From: CATQHL01 sp965242895
GTDB lineage: Bacteria > Actinomycetota > Acidimicrobiia > Acidimicrobiales > CATQHL01
Assembly (NCBI GenBank): GCA_965242895.1
Contig: OZ251507.1
Span: 1,798,001 to 1,862,000 of the forward strand
Length of the DNA stretch: 64,000 bases
Direction: 5' to 3'
Below, piece after piece: positions 17,597-26,514 of the stretch. A model generated the notes under the pieces. That model saw only the letters and a list, made by a program, of their open reading frames with translations, was not told the origin of the DNA and searched no databases. The position numbers and the translations under genes are program-made. Position 1 is the first letter of the stretch, and each line of letters begins with the position of its first letter.

Positions 17597-18625
17597 GTGC
17601 GAGCGGCTGTCCTTACCCGCTACGAGGCGCCGCTTGAGCTGACCGAGCGGGAGGAGTTGTCCCCCGGCGCGGGCGAGGTGCTCGTGGAGGTGCGTGCCTG
17701 CGGCGTCTGCGGCAGCGACGTCTTTTTGCAAAAAGGAGGGTTCGCCTCTACTCTGCCCATCGTGCCCGGGCACGAGGCGTCGGGCGTGATCAAGGCTCTC
17801 GGCGAGGACTTGACGCTGCCTCTCTCGGTAGGTCAGCCGGTGGCGCTCTACTACATCGAGCACTGCGGGAATTGCCGAATGTGCGAAGCCGGGCGAGTGA
17901 ACATGTGCTTCGACGTGCGGCGCATGGGAGTGGAGTTCGACGGAGCTTTCGCCACCGAGGTTCTCCTGCCCGAGCGCAACGTCATCCCAGTGCTTCACAG
18001 CGACGACCCAGCCGAGGTGGCTGTTCTCACAGACGCCGTGGCCACGCCCTACCACGGGCTGGTGCGCATCGCCAAAGTGCAGCCCGAGGAGACAGTCGTC
18101 ATCTTCGGGGTGGGCGGCATCGGTTCCAACGCCGTTCAGCTGGCAAAACTCCTGGGTTGTCGGGTGGTGGCCGTGAGTCGCTCCGACGCTAAGTTGGCGC
18201 TAGCCGAAGCTCTCGGCGCCGATGTGGTGGTGCGCGGCGGCGACGACGCTCCGGAACGCGTGAAAGTCGTTTGTCGGCGAGGGGGGCCTGAGGTTGTGGT
18301 TCAGACAGTCGGCTCAGCGAAAGTGGACGCCCAGGCTGTGGAGGCTGCCGGCATCGGTGCCAGAATCGTGTTAATAGGCACTTGCATGGAGTCGTTCAGT
18401 CTGCGTGCGAGCACTCTGGTCTGGAAGGAGGCGGGTGTCTTCGGCTCGCGAGGCTACACACCTGCGGACATTCGGGAAGTGCTGGAGTTGCGGCGCTCCG
18501 GCAAGGTCTCCACCGATCACCTCGTGCGAAATCCCCGCCCCTTATCAGAGGCCAACGAAGCTCTCGAAGACTTAAAAGCGGGCAGGGTCCTGCGCTCTGT
18601 GATCACGTTCGGGGAGAGTTGGTAA
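17597..18625 (+). CDS. Zinc-dependent medium-chain alcohol/polyol dehydrogenase
   Basis: A 342-residue medium-chain dehydrogenase. The catalytic zinc site is in CGVCGSD and PGHEASG, the structural zinc site is the four Cys of EHCGNCRMCEAGRVNMC, and the NAD-binding motif is FGVGGIGSNA. This combination is typical of threonine, sorbitol, galactitol and similar polyol dehydrogenases. The GTG at 17597 (MRAAVLTRYEAP) is chosen over longer frames because AAAGGGGAG lies 6 bases upstream and the family starts there. It probably oxidises a secondary alcohol of the sugar or acid handled by this island. Confidence 0.92.
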   Translation: MRAAVLTRYEAPLELTEREELSPGAGEVLVEVRACGVCGSDVFLQKGGFASTLPIVPGHEASGVIKALGEDLTLPLSVGQPVALYYIEHCGNCRMCEAGRVNMCFDVRRMGVEFDGAFATEVLLPERNVIPVLHSDDPAEVAVLTDAVATPYHGLVRIAKVQPEETVVIFGVGGIGSNAVQLAKLLGCRVVAVSRSDAKLALAEALGADVVVRGGDDAPERVKVVCRRGGPEVVVQTVGSAKVDAQAVEAAGIGARIVLIGTCMESFSLRASTLVWKEAGVFGSRGYTPADIREVLELRRSGKVSTDHLVRNPRPLSEANEALEDLKAGRVLRSVITFGESW

Positions 18626-18730
18626 CCGCAACAACAGCCTGCGAAGAGCGGTTTTAGTGATGCCCGCGAGCGAGGGGGCGTTGGCACTGCTTGTGTACGT
18701 GCCGCCCGCCGAAAAGCCTGCAGCAGACTG

Positions 18731-19441
18731 ATGCGCCCCGTGCCGCCCGCCGGGATGGAGCCGCTGCCGGACGCGCCGTCAGCGGACGCGCCGTCAGCGT
18801 CATCCCCTCCGCTAGATCGCGCCAGCCGAGCGCTGACGGGGGAGTTCTGGGCGCACGTAGACCGAGAGGAACTGGTGCGGCCGTTCTGCTGGGTCTGCCG
18901 CCGCAGTTTCTTCACCCCGCAGGTGGTCTGCGGACGCTGTCAGTCACAGGACTGGAGCTACCTCCCTAGCGCCAGCCGGGGCGTCGTCTACAGCTACACC
19001 GTCGTGCACCGCGCCCCAACTCCGGCCTTCGAGCCTCCTTACATCCTAGCGGTCGTGGACGTCTACGAGAGCAGCGGCGTTGCCCCGCACGACGCCGCCG
19101 ACAGCGTGGATGTCTGGAGCCTGCTCACCTGGATAGTGGACTGCGTCCCCGAAAGCGTGCACATAGGAATGGAAGTCCATGTGCGGTTCGTGCCAGGTCC
19201 CGACGGGGCGCTGCTTCCGGCCTTCGCTCCCACCAACACGGGCGAAGCGCTCGCCTCCGAGGTGGCGGGGCAGCAGGAGGGGCAGCAGGCGTCCGCCTCT
19301 CCGTCAGCGGGGTGGCAGGCGTCTCCTCCCAAGGAGTCGGAAGCGAGCGCAGCATCCCCCCCCGAGGAGGGGCGCTCCCCATCCTGTTCGGAGCGGCAGG
19401 CTGCGTCGGGAAGAGGAACGCAGTCAGGAGTCGATCAATGA
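18731..19441 (+). CDS. DUF35 Zn-ribbon/OB-fold protein, thiolase partner
   Basis: About 236 residues. After a Pro/Ser/Ala-rich start comes FWAHVDREELVRPFCWVCRR, a rubredoxin-like zinc ribbon (CxxC at CWVC, second CxxC at CGRC), and an OB fold (GVVYSYTVVHR, YILAVVDVYE). This is the DUF35/ChsH2-type partner of thiolase-fold enzymes, where it binds acyl-CoA and completes the active site. The last 60 residues are low complexity (Gln/Ser/Glu-rich) and may be dispensable. Its TGA overlaps the ATG of the acyl-CoA ligase by four bases, and the thiolase follows, so the three form a unit. Confidence 0.88.
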   Translation: MRPVPPAGMEPLPDAPSADAPSASSPPLDRASRALTGEFWAHVDREELVRPFCWVCRRSFFTPQVVCGRCQSQDWSYLPSASRGVVYSYTVVHRAPTPAFEPPYILAVVDVYESSGVAPHDAADSVDVWSLLTWIVDCVPESVHIGMEVHVRFVPGPDGALLPAFAPTNTGEALASEVAGQQEGQQASASPSAGWQASPPKESEASAASPPEEGRSPSCSERQAASGRGTQSGVDQ

Positions 19442-20991
19442 ACGTAGGCATCTCGTTCCGGCGCAACGCCGTGCGCTGGCCGCAGGCCGCAGCCCTCTTC
19501 AACGTCGGAGCGCCCCGCCGCGACGTGACCTGGTCGGAACTGGAGGAGCGCACCAATCGGCTGGCTAACGCCCTGAGGAGTCGCCTGCGCGTGGAGAAGG
19601 GCGAGCGCGTGGCTCTGCTAGTGGCCAACCGCCCCGAAGTGGTGGAAGTGATGGGGGGCGTCACCAAGGCCGGCGCAGTCTACGTGGGGCTCAACTTCCG
19701 CCTAGGGCCGACCGAGTTAGACCAGATCGTGGAAAACGCCTCCCCAAGGCTGCTCTTCACCGACACCGAGCACCTGCCTCAGACCACAGAAGTGGCCGAG
19801 AAGTACGGCCTGGACGTCTGGGACATCGACAGTCCCGCCTACGCCGACCTGCTGGCGGACGCCTCTTCGTCGCCCCCTTCGTCCCTCGCCGAAGTGCATT
19901 CTCACGACGACTTCTGCATCGTCTACACGAGCGGCACCACTGGTCGCCCCAAGGGCGTGCTGTTCGACCACGCCCGCGTCCTCCAGCACGCCGCCGTGGC
20001 TGCGCTGGAATACGAGATCGCCCACGGCAGCCGCTACCTTCTCCAAATCCCGCATAACTCCAGCGTGAACATAACCATCGTCCCGGTTCTGATGATGGGA
20101 GCGTCCCTGGGGTTCCGCGACAGCCGTAGTTTTGAGCCGGTTGGTTTCGCCGAGACGGTGCAAAGCTCGGGCGTGACGCATTCGTTCCTGGTTCCTACCC
20201 AACTCATGCGCCTGTTAGACCAACTGCCTTCGGAACGGGATGGTCTCCTCAGCGGACTAGTCACCCTGGGTTACGGGTCGTCGCCTATCTCGCCTGAGCG
20301 CCTAGCCGAACTCGTAGGACGTTTCGGGAACGTCTTCAACCAACTCTACGGGATGGCCGAGATTGCCTCCATCGGCACCATGCTGCGCAAGGAGGATCAC
20401 GCCCGCGGGCTGGCCGAGCGCCCCGAACTGCTGGCTTCCTGTGGTCAGCCCTCCTACGCAGTGTCGGTTCGGGTGGTCGACGAGGAGCGCCGGGACGTGC
20501 CGAGGGGCGAGAGGGGCGAGGTCATCTTTGGCGGGCCTTACACCATGAAGGGTTACTACCGCGACCCGCAGCGCACAGCAGAGTCGCTGCGCGACGGCTG
20601 GATGCACTCCGGCGACGTGGCCGAAGTGGACGACGAAGGCTTCATCTACATAGTCGACCGCATCAAGAACCTGATCATCCGAGGCGGCCTGAACATAGCC
20701 CCCACCGAGATCGAGAACGTGCTCTACCGTCATCCAGCGGTGCTGGAGTGCTCGGTCGTGGGCATTCCCGACCCCGACTGGGGAGAGGCGATCCTCGCGG
20801 CGGTGGCGTTGAAGGAAGGAAAAACCGCCGCGGCAGAGGAACTGATCCGACACTGTCGAGCATCCGAACTGACCTCCATCAAGACGCCGGAAAGGGTGGT
20901 GTTCATGGACTCCCTGCCCAAGAACGCCGTAGGCAAGATCGCTAAAGCGGAGATACGGGACGAATACTGGCGAGGAAGGCGCCGAGTTTGA
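19438..20991 (+). CDS. Acyl-CoA synthetase (AMP-forming, ANL superfamily)
   Basis: A 517-residue ligase with every core motif of the family: P-loop YTSGTTGRPKG, YGMAE, the hinge DRIKNLIIRGG, and PKNAVGKIAK with the C-terminal catalytic Lys. It activates a carboxylic acid with ATP and CoA. I use the ATG at 19438 (MNVGISFRRN), which overlaps the preceding stop and has AGGAG upstream; the frame is open from 19312 with poor-looking extra residues. The stop overlaps the TTG start of the thiolase gene. Substrate unknown; the neighbours suggest a branched or cyclic acid that is cleaved after activation. Confidence 0.92.
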   Translation: MNVGISFRRNAVRWPQAAALFNVGAPRRDVTWSELEERTNRLANALRSRLRVEKGERVALLVANRPEVVEVMGGVTKAGAVYVGLNFRLGPTELDQIVENASPRLLFTDTEHLPQTTEVAEKYGLDVWDIDSPAYADLLADASSSPPSSLAEVHSHDDFCIVYTSGTTGRPKGVLFDHARVLQHAAVAALEYEIAHGSRYLLQIPHNSSVNITIVPVLMMGASLGFRDSRSFEPVGFAETVQSSGVTHSFLVPTQLMRLLDQLPSERDGLLSGLVTLGYGSSPISPERLAELVGRFGNVFNQLYGMAEIASIGTMLRKEDHARGLAERPELLASCGQPSYAVSVRVVDEERRDVPRGERGEVIFGGPYTMKGYYRDPQRTAESLRDGWMHSGDVAEVDDEGFIYIVDRIKNLIIRGGLNIAPTEIENVLYRHPAVLECSVVGIPDPDWGEAILAAVALKEGKTAAAEELIRHCRASELTSIKTPERVVFMDSLPKNAVGKIAKAEIRDEYWRGRRRV

Positions 20992-22259
20992 GCTCAGCGT
21001 CAGCAGCGTCAGCGCCGTCGTCGTCGGCGGGCGTGCGGGGCGCGGGCGTGCGGGGCGCGAGCGCGCGGGGCGCGAGCGCGCGGGGCGCGAGCGCGCGGGG
21101 CGCGTCGCTCCGGAACGTCGCAATAGCAGGCGTCGGCGTAACCCGACAGGCTAAGCAACTCGACAGCACCTCGGCGCTCATTTGCTTAGATGCGGCTCGC
21201 TTGGCTCTCGCCGATGCTGGAATGACCCTGGCCGAAGTGGACGGGGTTTCGGCGCGCTGGCCCGGCCCGGGCGGGTCGGTGTTTTACGAAGGCTCGGTCG
21301 ACTGGAGTTCCGTCTTCGGGCACGGCTTCACCTGGGTGGGTGACACCTACCCGCAGGGCGTGCCAGGCCTGCTCGACGCAGCGTCCGCCATCCTGTCAGG
21401 CCAGTGCGAGACGGCCTTGGTTTTCGGAGGCCGCGCCGGGGAGTTCGGAGATGCGAAGGTGGCCGCCTACACCCGGCCCGACAACGAGTTCGTTGCGTGC
21501 TGGGGTTCGCTCACGGCGGCTCAGTTCGCGCTCGTAGCTCAGGTATACATGCACCGCTTCGCCCCCGACCCCGAACGGATGGCGGCGGTACCGGCAGCCA
21601 TCCGCAGCGCCGGCTCACTCAATCCTGCCGCCATCATGCGCGGGCGGGGGCCTTATACGCCCGCCGACGTGCTGGCGTCGCCGATGGTGGCCGAGCCGTT
21701 TCGTCTTCTCGACCTCTGCTTAGCCAACGAGGGGGCTGCCGCCATGCTGGTGACTACTTTGGAGCGTGCGCGAGATTGCAGGTACGCCCCAGTGGTGGTG
21801 CTGGGGGGCGCCTGCGAGTGGCAGCGGCAGCAGTACGTGAACCCGCCCCGTTACGACGAGGTGTTCCGCGTAGGGGCCTCAGCCATGGGGCGAGCGTTGG
21901 GAATGGCCGGTCTCACAGCCCCAGACGTCGACGTTTTCGAGCTCTACGACATCAACACATTCGAGGTTGTGCGTCAGTTCGAGGCGCTGGGGCTCTGCGC
22001 CGAAGGCGAGGGAGTGGACTACTTGGCAGAGGCGGGCATCGGCGTCGACGGAAAACACCCCACCAACACCGACGGCGGGCTGATGTCGTACTCACACACG
22101 GGCTTCAGCGGCCCGACGATGAAGATCGTCGAGGCGGTGCGGCAGATACGCGGCAGTGCTGGGGCGGGTCAGGTTCCGGGTGCCGAGGTGGTGCTGGCCA
22201 CCGGCGCAGGTTCCGGCGCCGAATACCACAACGCCGTGGTGCTGGCGGCTGACCGCTGA
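20988..22259 (+). CDS. Thiolase-fold protein (SCP2/Ltp2-like)
   Basis: Thiolase superfamily, 423 residues. After an unusual N-terminal stretch of repeated RGASA units (a tandem 15-base repeat at about 21040-21105), the family domain runs from NVAIAGVGVTRQ, through GQCETALVFGG and CLANEGAAAMLVTT, to DVFELYDINTFE, ship-like NTDGGLMSYSHTGFSG and ATGAGSGAEYHNA. Pairing with a DUF35 protein resembles Ltp2-ChsH2 retro-aldolases of steroid side-chain breakdown, as well as SCP2 thiolases, so retro-aldol or thiolytic cleavage of the CoA ester made by the ligase is likely. The start is TTG, in a TTGA overlap; a start after the repeats is possible. Confidence 0.85.
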   Translation: MSSASAASAPSSSAGVRGAGVRGASARGASARGASARGASLRNVAIAGVGVTRQAKQLDSTSALICLDAARLALADAGMTLAEVDGVSARWPGPGGSVFYEGSVDWSSVFGHGFTWVGDTYPQGVPGLLDAASAILSGQCETALVFGGRAGEFGDAKVAAYTRPDNEFVACWGSLTAAQFALVAQVYMHRFAPDPERMAAVPAAIRSAGSLNPAAIMRGRGPYTPADVLASPMVAEPFRLLDLCLANEGAAAMLVTTLERARDCRYAPVVVLGGACEWQRQQYVNPPRYDEVFRVGASAMGRALGMAGLTAPDVDVFELYDINTFEVVRQFEALGLCAEGEGVDYLAEAGIGVDGKHPTNTDGGLMSYSHTGFSGPTMKIVEAVRQIRGSAGAGQVPGAEVVLATGAGSGAEYHNAVVLAADR

Positions 22260-22319
22260 GGGGGGAGGGGCGGCGTCCTAGTTACCGGATGTTGTGGATG
22301 CTAGGGAGTTTGACCGGCT

Positions 22320-22415
22320 CATGTTATGCTGTGAGCATGTTTGTTTTCTACTAGGCGGCCTTCGAACGCCGCATCCACCGCTGCGAGCAAGCGTGTTGTG
22401 CTGTGAGCATGTTTG
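22320..22415. repeat. 24-bp direct repeat, copies 72 bp apart, upstream of metalloprotease gene
   Basis: The copies 22320-22343 and 22392-22415 share 22 of 24 bases, including an identical TGCTGTGAGCATGTTTG, with 48 unrelated bases between. They lie in the 280-base gap between the thiolase and metalloprotease genes. GCTCA and TGAGC around the first copy give a small dyad. Apart from this I see no RNA gene or clear promoter in the gap. Confidence 0.8.
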
Positions 22416-22548
22416 ACCTTGCTTGGGAACCTTTGTTAGGATTTTCGCTAGACGACTAGAGCAAAAAACTAGGGGATAAATGTTGGAACGCAAGGAGGCA
22501 GAAGGGAAGGCAGAGAACTCGAGAGTTTGGCCTTGAGGGATGATTTCC

Positions 22549-25500
22549 ATGGGCAAGTTTGAGTGCGAATGCGAGTGCTACGACCAGGATAGCTGGGTCG
22601 CGCCCGGCCCGCGGCAGAGTTCTGATCCGCGGAGCAGTTCAGGTGTTTCTGGTGACGACTCGGGGGGAATTCCAACAAGCAACGAAAGGAGTTCTGATCC
22701 GCGGAGCAGTTCAGGTGTTTCTGGTGGCCGTCCCCCCGCTAGTGGGTCGAGCCGGGGACGCGTCGGGGGTCGCGGCCGCAGCCGGGGCCGGGGTCACGTC
22801 CGGGGTCGGGGCAGCGTCCGTGGCCGCGGCCACTTTCTGAGCCGGGGTCGTGTCCCCGTTCCGAGGAAGTCCCCTTCTTCGGTTCTGGCGGTCTTGTTGT
22901 TTGCTGCTGTGTTGTTTTTTGCTGGCAATTTGGATGGTTCTGAGGGTCCTGCTTGGGCTATGAGCCCGGTTTCGGAGAACGTCAAGCTTGTGGACTTGCC
23001 TTTGGTCATGGATCTGTCTTTCGATTTGGATGAACTCTGGGCGTCGCTTCGGTCTGGTGGGACGGCTGCGTCGTCGCGGGTTTCGTGCCAGTCTGGTTAT
23101 TCTCTCACGTCTGACGGTTTGGCGTGTGAGAAGCGGGAGTCTCGTTCTGCGTCTGTGAGTTGTCCGGCTGGTTCTTCGCAGTACAGTCTGGGGATGGGGG
23201 GCGCGTGGGGCTGTCGGAGAGACTTAGGGGCGGCGTCGGCGACGTATTCTTGCGCTCAGGGGGTCTTGGTCACGGTGACCAACGGTTTCCAGGGTGGCAA
23301 GGCGTGTAAGGTCACTTCGAGCAGCACGGCATCGAAGAACGCGTCGGCTAAATGTAATCCTAGGGGCACTCCGCCGTCTTGTCGTTATTCGGCGACGGTG
23401 CTGACGCGTCAGTCTCAGTCGGCGTCGTCTAGTTGCAGCCCGTCAGGGTCCCCTCCGACTTGTAGTTACACGGCGCCAGTGTTGGTGCGTCAGTCTCAGT
23501 CGGCGTCGTCTAGTTGCAGTCCGTCGGGGTCCCCTCCGACTTGTCGTTACACGGCGTTGGTGTCGACGCGTGAGTCGAAGTCTGCTAGTCGTTACTGCAG
23601 CCCGTCGGGCACTCCGCCGTCTTGTCGTTATTTGGTGAAGCAGTCTTCTTCTGCGACCTATCATTACATCCCCGGCATTGGCGGCTATTATTACTGCTCT
23701 TCGGGGTGGACGCTTTCAGGTTCGTCTTGTTACCGTTACGTGACAAGTTACGGTTCGTTGAGATACTCCTGTTCGTCCGGTTGGACGCTGTCTGGGGGCA
23801 CGTGTTACCGTTACTCGTCAAGCAGAGTGACAAGATACGGAACTTTGAGCTATTCGTGTTCGTCCGGTTGGACGCTGTCCGGGAGCACGTGTTACCGTTA
23901 CTCGTCAAGCACGGTGACGCGTTACGGAACATTGAGTTACTCCTGTTCGTCCGATTGGACTCTTTCGGGCAGCAGTTGTTATCGTTACGTGTCAAGCACG
24001 GTGACGCGTTACGGGACACTGAGTTATGAGTGTTCCTCTGGTTGGACGCTGTCGGGCAGCAAGTGCACCCGCACGACGACGAGCGTGCGTTACGTGTCGC
24101 CGTCGTCTTCGCTGTCGTGCAGTTCGGGGACTCTGTCGGGGGGTAAGTGTTGGTCGTATCCGGCGAAGGTGAAGTCCTGCCCCAACGGTTGGACGCTTTC
24201 CTCTGGTTCGTGCACGCTCACCCTCACGGCTAGTCCTATTTACACGTATTCCTGCCCGCAGGGGCGCACCCTCCGAGGCACCCGCTGCTACGTCACACCA
24301 ACAACAACGACGACCACGACCACGAGCACAACAACTACGACTACGGCCGCGACGACCACAACTGCGACGATCGCGAGCAGCACCACGTCGACGTCTAGTA
24401 GTGCGACGTCTACGACTGCGGTTGTTGCTTCTACGACTACTACGACGGTTGCTTCTTCCCCGCAGGTGAGTACTACGACCACGTCGTCTACGGTGCCTTG
24501 TAGTACTGGCTGGGTGTTGGCGAACGCGTTGTGTGCTACTCATCCTGGTAGAGTTACTCATTGGGAGGTCTTCGAGGTTTCAGGGGGGTTGAGGGTGTTT
24601 TGGGAGGGGACGAATGTTTCCGGTCGGTCTTATCCTTCTGGGAGTGCGTATTCCCCGGGGAATGTTTCGGATCTTTCTTTGCGCTATGAAGTGCAGTGGC
24701 GGGAGGTAAGTACGACTACGACATCAACGACTACGATGTCGACGGCTGGGAGTACGACGTCGACGAGTACGACGACGACCTGGAATACGGCGCCGGTGGC
24801 TACGACGACCACGACTACTACTACGACGGCTGCTTCTGGGGGGACGACTACGACGACAACCGTTGGGGGGAGGACCACGACGACGGTTGTTCCTGGGGGT
24901 TTTTACGGTTATGACATCAACGGTTTGAGGGATAGGACTGCTTATGAGGTGAAAGTCGTGGCTATGAACGGAGCTTTCAATGCGGAAAGCGATGTTAGGA
25001 CTAGAACGCCGGTGACTCGCGACCCGGGGGGTTGGCAGCCTTACAATCTGCCGCGTTCGGAGACGGCGTATTTGAATGATAAGATCCGCCGGGGGGAGGC
25101 GTTGAGGATTTGCACCACTGTTAGGGATTTTGTGAAGCCGATCACTGCTGCGGTGGAGCACTGGAATACTACTTTGGACCCCTTGGGGGTTGCGTCTCCG
25201 TTCCAGGACGTGTTCAGTTTCAGTAATGCTGTGTCCACTCCTGCTGAGTGTGGTGAGCGAGCCCGCGGCGGCGGGGCGGAGATAATTCCCCCCGCGAGCG
25301 GGAGTGGTGGGTTCGATATCATCGTTTCCGATTACCGCTGCCCCGAGGGCAGCACCGACGCTAATAATAATGCGTGTCCTCTGAATACTAGGTTGTGTGT
25401 GTCTCCTAGCAGTTGCGTGCTTGCTCCGATCACGAGATGCACCGACGCGAATAGGGTCGTGCGTTGCGCCGCGTCTACTACTAAGTGCGGGTCTGACGCG

Positions 25501-26502
25501 GCGGGCTGCACATGGCCGAATTTCAGCACTTGGTCAGGAAAAACGCAGGGTTGGGCGCCTAGGCCAGTCGACGGCTCTGCCATTCAGATCGTAGTTGAAC
25601 AGGACGGGCTGTTCGAACACGAACTAGGCCACCTGCTCGGCCTAGATGATTACGGTGACGAGTGCGCGTGGGAGAAGTGGGTGTCTTCGCCAGGATCGGG
25701 GCTGCCGCGCAGTCGGGAGTATAAGGTACCCTCATTGTACTCTTACAAGGACGGCCCCCGTTCCTGGCAAGTGCTAGTCGATGACCCTTCCAAATATAAC
25801 CGAGACTACTTCACCTGCGGTTCGGATACCGTCACTATCAGGGACAAAGAGGATCTTTCCTCCATCTATTATCCGGAAGCATTCTTGGAGAGCAGTTATG
25901 ACTATTTCTCAATCTGGACCGAGAAGATTTGGAGGTTCAAGATCGCTACACCCCCCATAGATCCTAACCCTTCAGAAAGTGCTGATACTGATGCTTGGCG
26001 TGTATGTGGCCCGGGGGAGGCGAGTACGTACGTTTACAACGCGTATGCGTGGATAATCATGCACCGTGCCAAAGGAAGCAGTGGCGCCTGGAAACCCTTG
26101 CGGAAAGACACAGCGGGCACGACGCGGCTCACTGACGGAGAACTCGTGGTTTTCAGGCAGTCGGATTTCTTTAGAAATAATACGGTAAGAACGGAGTTCG
26201 GACGTTTGACGAGACCTACGGAGTTGTTGGAATTGCATGTTCCGGACGTCCTGAGATATTCAGTTAGGTCTCTTGACTGCAAATTTCTGGTCGTGAACGT
26301 GGATCTTAGTGAGCCGGCTTACGCTTCGATTCGCAGTCATGAGTTCGTGGTGATGGGGCTCACGCGGGGCGACCCGCTTGTGAACGCTGACAATCTGGAC
26401 GGCACGTCGAGGTCGAACATCCTCCTTGATTTGGGCGACGGTGCGAAACAGTGGACGTTGGGAGAGCCTTCCGCTGTGATAACTTTCCCTGGGTCGTCGT
26501 AG
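22549..26502 (+). CDS. Giant secreted metzincin-type metalloprotease with Cys-rich repeats
   Basis: About 1317 residues. Order: an Arg/Gly/Ser-rich start, a hydrophobic export segment near residues 111-132 ending AWA, Cys-rich repeats (repeated RQSQSASSSCSPSGSPPTC, then five SSGWTLSGSxCYRY units), a poly-Thr linker, a fibronectin-III domain (HWEVFEVSGGLRVFWEG), and a catalytic domain with HELGHLLGLDD. That last motif fits HExxHxxGxxD of matrixin/snapalysin-like zinc proteases. A second Thr-rich tract interrupts the fibronectin domain. The protein should act outside the cell, perhaps on host or matrix protein. GAGGGA favours ATG 22549 over 22540. It is followed closely by the first RCC1-like lipoprotein. 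Confidence 0.85.
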   Translation: MGKFECECECYDQDSWVAPGPRQSSDPRSSSGVSGDDSGGIPTSNERSSDPRSSSGVSGGRPPASGSSRGRVGGRGRSRGRGHVRGRGSVRGRGHFLSRGRVPVPRKSPSSVLAVLLFAAVLFFAGNLDGSEGPAWAMSPVSENVKLVDLPLVMDLSFDLDELWASLRSGGTAASSRVSCQSGYSLTSDGLACEKRESRSASVSCPAGSSQYSLGMGGAWGCRRDLGAASATYSCAQGVLVTVTNGFQGGKACKVTSSSTASKNASAKCNPRGTPPSCRYSATVLTRQSQSASSSCSPSGSPPTCSYTAPVLVRQSQSASSSCSPSGSPPTCRYTALVSTRESKSASRYCSPSGTPPSCRYLVKQSSSATYHYIPGIGGYYYCSSGWTLSGSSCYRYVTSYGSLRYSCSSGWTLSGGTCYRYSSSRVTRYGTLSYSCSSGWTLSGSTCYRYSSSTVTRYGTLSYSCSSDWTLSGSSCYRYVSSTVTRYGTLSYECSSGWTLSGSKCTRTTTSVRYVSPSSSLSCSSGTLSGGKCWSYPAKVKSCPNGWTLSSGSCTLTLTASPIYTYSCPQGRTLRGTRCYVTPTTTTTTTTSTTTTTTAATTTTATIASSTTSTSSSATSTTAVVASTTTTTVASSPQVSTTTTSSTVPCSTGWVLANALCATHPGRVTHWEVFEVSGGLRVFWEGTNVSGRSYPSGSAYSPGNVSDLSLRYEVQWREVSTTTTSTTTMSTAGSTTSTSTTTTWNTAPVATTTTTTTTTAASGGTTTTTTVGGRTTTTVVPGGFYGYDINGLRDRTAYEVKVVAMNGAFNAESDVRTRTPVTRDPGGWQPYNLPRSETAYLNDKIRRGEALRICTTVRDFVKPITAAVEHWNTTLDPLGVASPFQDVFSFSNAVSTPAECGERARGGGAEIIPPASGSGGFDIIVSDYRCPEGSTDANNNACPLNTRLCVSPSSCVLAPITRCTDANRVVRCAASTTKCGSDAAGCTWPNFSTWSGKTQGWAPRPVDGSAIQIVVEQDGLFEHELGHLLGLDDYGDECAWEKWVSSPGSGLPRSREYKVPSLYSYKDGPRSWQVLVDDPSKYNRDYFTCGSDTVTIRDKEDLSSIYYPEAFLESSYDYFSIWTEKIWRFKIATPPIDPNPSESADTDAWRVCGPGEASTYVYNAYAWIIMHRAKGSSGAWKPLRKDTAGTTRLTDGELVVFRQSDFFRNNTVRTEFGRLTRPTELLELHVPDVLRYSVRSLDCKFLVVNVDLSEPAYASIRSHEFVVMGLTRGDPLVNADNLDGTSRSNILLDLGDGAKQWTLGEPSAVITFPGSS
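22617..22726. repeat. 38-bp direct repeat, copies 72 bp apart, in frame in the metalloprotease N-terminus
   Basis: GAGTTCTGATCCGCGGAGCA begins an identical 38-base segment at 22617-22654 and again at 22689-22726, with 34 unrelated bases between. The offset is exactly 24 codons, so the frame is kept and the peptide SSDPRSSSGVSG appears twice. It is one of two in-frame examples of the recurrent 72-base geometry. Confidence 0.92.
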
Positions 26503-26514
26503 GGGTTCGCTGCG

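Noticed and set aside
22320..22726. CRISPR array
   Set aside because: Repeat-spacer-repeat units here have CRISPR-like dimensions, but each locus has a different repeat and only two copies, and some are inside genes. No array and no cas gene is present.
24288..24878. Small poly-Val proteins on the - strand
   Set aside because: They are the antisense reading of the Thr-rich (ACN) codon tracts of the metalloprotease gene.
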